Part shown: piece after piece, positions 63,160 through 64,000 of the stretch
Position numbering within the stretch: position 1 is the first letter of the stretch
How the letters are laid out: every line of letters starts with the position of its first letter
Origin: JBGSKY01 sp041740995
Lineage (GTDB): Bacteria; Planctomycetota; Planctomycetia; Pirellulales; Pirellulaceae
NCBI GenBank assembly: GCA_041740995.1
Contig: JBGSKY010000228.1
Location: forward strand, 1-64,000
Reading direction: 5' to 3'
DNA length: 64,000 nt
The notes under the pieces: model-generated
The model's input: the letters and a program-made list of their open reading frames with translations, nothing else
Database searches by the model: none
Told to the model about the DNA's origin: nothing
Translations under genes and position numbers: made by a program

Positions 63160-64000
63160 GTGATCTCAGAATCTTCACATAAACGCTGGAAAATCGCGAT
63201 CGCTTCGTTGAAAGCCGGCGAGAAACTTTCCTACGATCTTTACGATGATCTGGGTGAGTTGCTAATCGCTGCAGGCGAAAAACTGACCCAGGCTGCAATT
63301 AACCACCTAGATCACCGCAAGATCCGTTGGCTAATTATCGATGAAGACGACACCGTTCTCCAATCCAACGAGCAGACTTCTCCGTCTGAAAAACTTGGAC
63401 AATATGATCGCAAAACAGTCGAAGTTCTAGACATGTGCTTCGAGGATACTGTCGTCGCGTTGAGCGAGGCAGTTTCACGACTGCTTACAAACCAAGAAGT
63501 TTGTACTGAGACATTTGAGCAATCGATTCGTGCATTCGCAAAGGAAGCAACCTCCGATATTGCCGTCGTGCTGGCGTCCACGATGTCCAAACACGCATCA
63601 CCAGACGCCGAGCTGTCTAACATACTGTTGCGCCGAGCGGTCAAATTTTCGTTGCTGACGACGACGATTTGCGTCGCTATGGGACGCAGCCCAAACGATA
63701 CAACGACCGCAGCCTTGGCGGCTCTATTTCATGATTCGGCGTTCTTCCTGCCAGAAATTCAGAGCGAAGTGATTCGCGCAGACAACAATCTGTCCGGATC
63801 TGTTTCTTATCTGCAACATCCAATTCGCAGCAGCCGACTGTCGGCAAGCATTTCTGGAATTTCATCGCTGGCACTGTTGTTGATTACTCAAGTTCATGAA
63901 GAGCTGGATGGCAAAGGATTCCCGTTGGGGATTGCACAAGCAAGAATTCACCCGCTGGCCAGAATTCTGAGTGTCGCAGATATTTATCTCCAATTAACCG
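63160..64000 (+). CDS. HD-GYP domain protein (partial, cut by window edge)
   Basis: At least 280 residues from GTG 63160, running out of the window. The start is uncertain: the frame is open for a short way upstream but has no ATG. The N-terminal region has LAGEK-like segments (ASLKAGEKLSYDLYDDLGEL), a linker, then an HD-type metal site ALFHDSAFFLP and the GYP-loop-like block HEELDGKGFPLGIAQA, with ARIHPLARILSVADIYLQL. HD-GYP proteins hydrolyse cyclic di-GMP; the GYP loop is here GKGFP. The end, and any regulatory domain after it, is not visible. Confidence 0.8.
   Translation, partial: MISESSHKRWKIAIASLKAGEKLSYDLYDDLGELLIAAGEKLTQAAINHLDHRKIRWLIIDEDDTVLQSNEQTSPSEKLGQYDRKTVEVLDMCFEDTVVALSEAVSRLLTNQEVCTETFEQSIRAFAKEATSDIAVVLASTMSKHASPDAELSNILLRRAVKFSLLTTTICVAMGRSPNDTTTAALAALFHDSAFFLPEIQSEVIRADNNLSGSVSYLQHPIRSSRLSASISGISSLALLLITQVHEELDGKGFPLGIAQARIHPLARILSVADIYLQLT

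Overview
The window looks like a piece of a planctomycete chromosome, probably Pirellulaceae-like. There is no rRNA or tRNA to confirm this, so the assignment rests on gene families: two PSCyt1/DUF1549/DUF1553 + DUF1501 operons, a DUF1559 prepilin-like protein, an SHD1-domain secreted protein, DUF1573, the MoxR/DUF58/transglutaminase set, an unusually long SecA, and planctomycete-style palindromic intergenic repeats.

Layout. 1-484: the leader-distal end of a CRISPR array; its cas genes and leader lie outside the window. 485-1093: a poor stretch with a 29-bp direct repeat and two doubtful small ORFs. 1094-5438 (-): first DUF1501/PSCyt1 operon. 5700-9660: two secreted hydrolases and a SulP anion transporter. 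9949-22110: a type II secretion/type IV pilus-like cluster (PilP/GspC-like lipoprotein, receiver protein, PilB/GspE ATPase, PilC/GspF, five prepilin-like proteins plus a GspK-like one, a PilM-PilN/GspL-like protein, a PilO/GspM-like protein and a secretin), split into transcription units by two clear terminators. 22182-26491: a lipoprotein, a MoxR ATPase and an M48 peptidase. 26717-32127: second DUF1501/PSCyt1 operon with a divergent PAS-AraC regulator. 32218-33162: a peptidoglycan-binding metalloprotease-like protein. 33430-40986 (-): SecA and Mfd. 41360-42283: a group-2 sigma-70 factor. 42561-44341 (-): an anchored protein and a DUF1559 prepilin-like protein.

The most unusual region is 44437-47748 (-), an AT-richer four-gene cassette. 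It encodes a secreted 12-cysteine protein with a double-glycine leader motif behind a Sec signal, a signal-peptide/C-terminal-TM protein, a membrane-anchored C39-like cysteine peptidase predicted to face outward, and an anchored DUF1573 protein. A 13-G tract lies in the divergent promoter region between this cassette and a sulfotransferase/GT-C membrane protein pair (47897-51048). I propose the cassette as an extracytoplasmic maturation system for a cysteine-rich protein, and I know of no description of it.

51276-56185: MoxR, DUF58 and TgpA-like transglutaminase. 56301-60886: cmk, plsC, guaB and an SHD1 secreted protein. 61464-62910: a small TTG-start membrane protein and a Tat-exported cyclase-fold protein, convergent. 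63160-64000: the start of an HD-GYP protein cut by the window edge.
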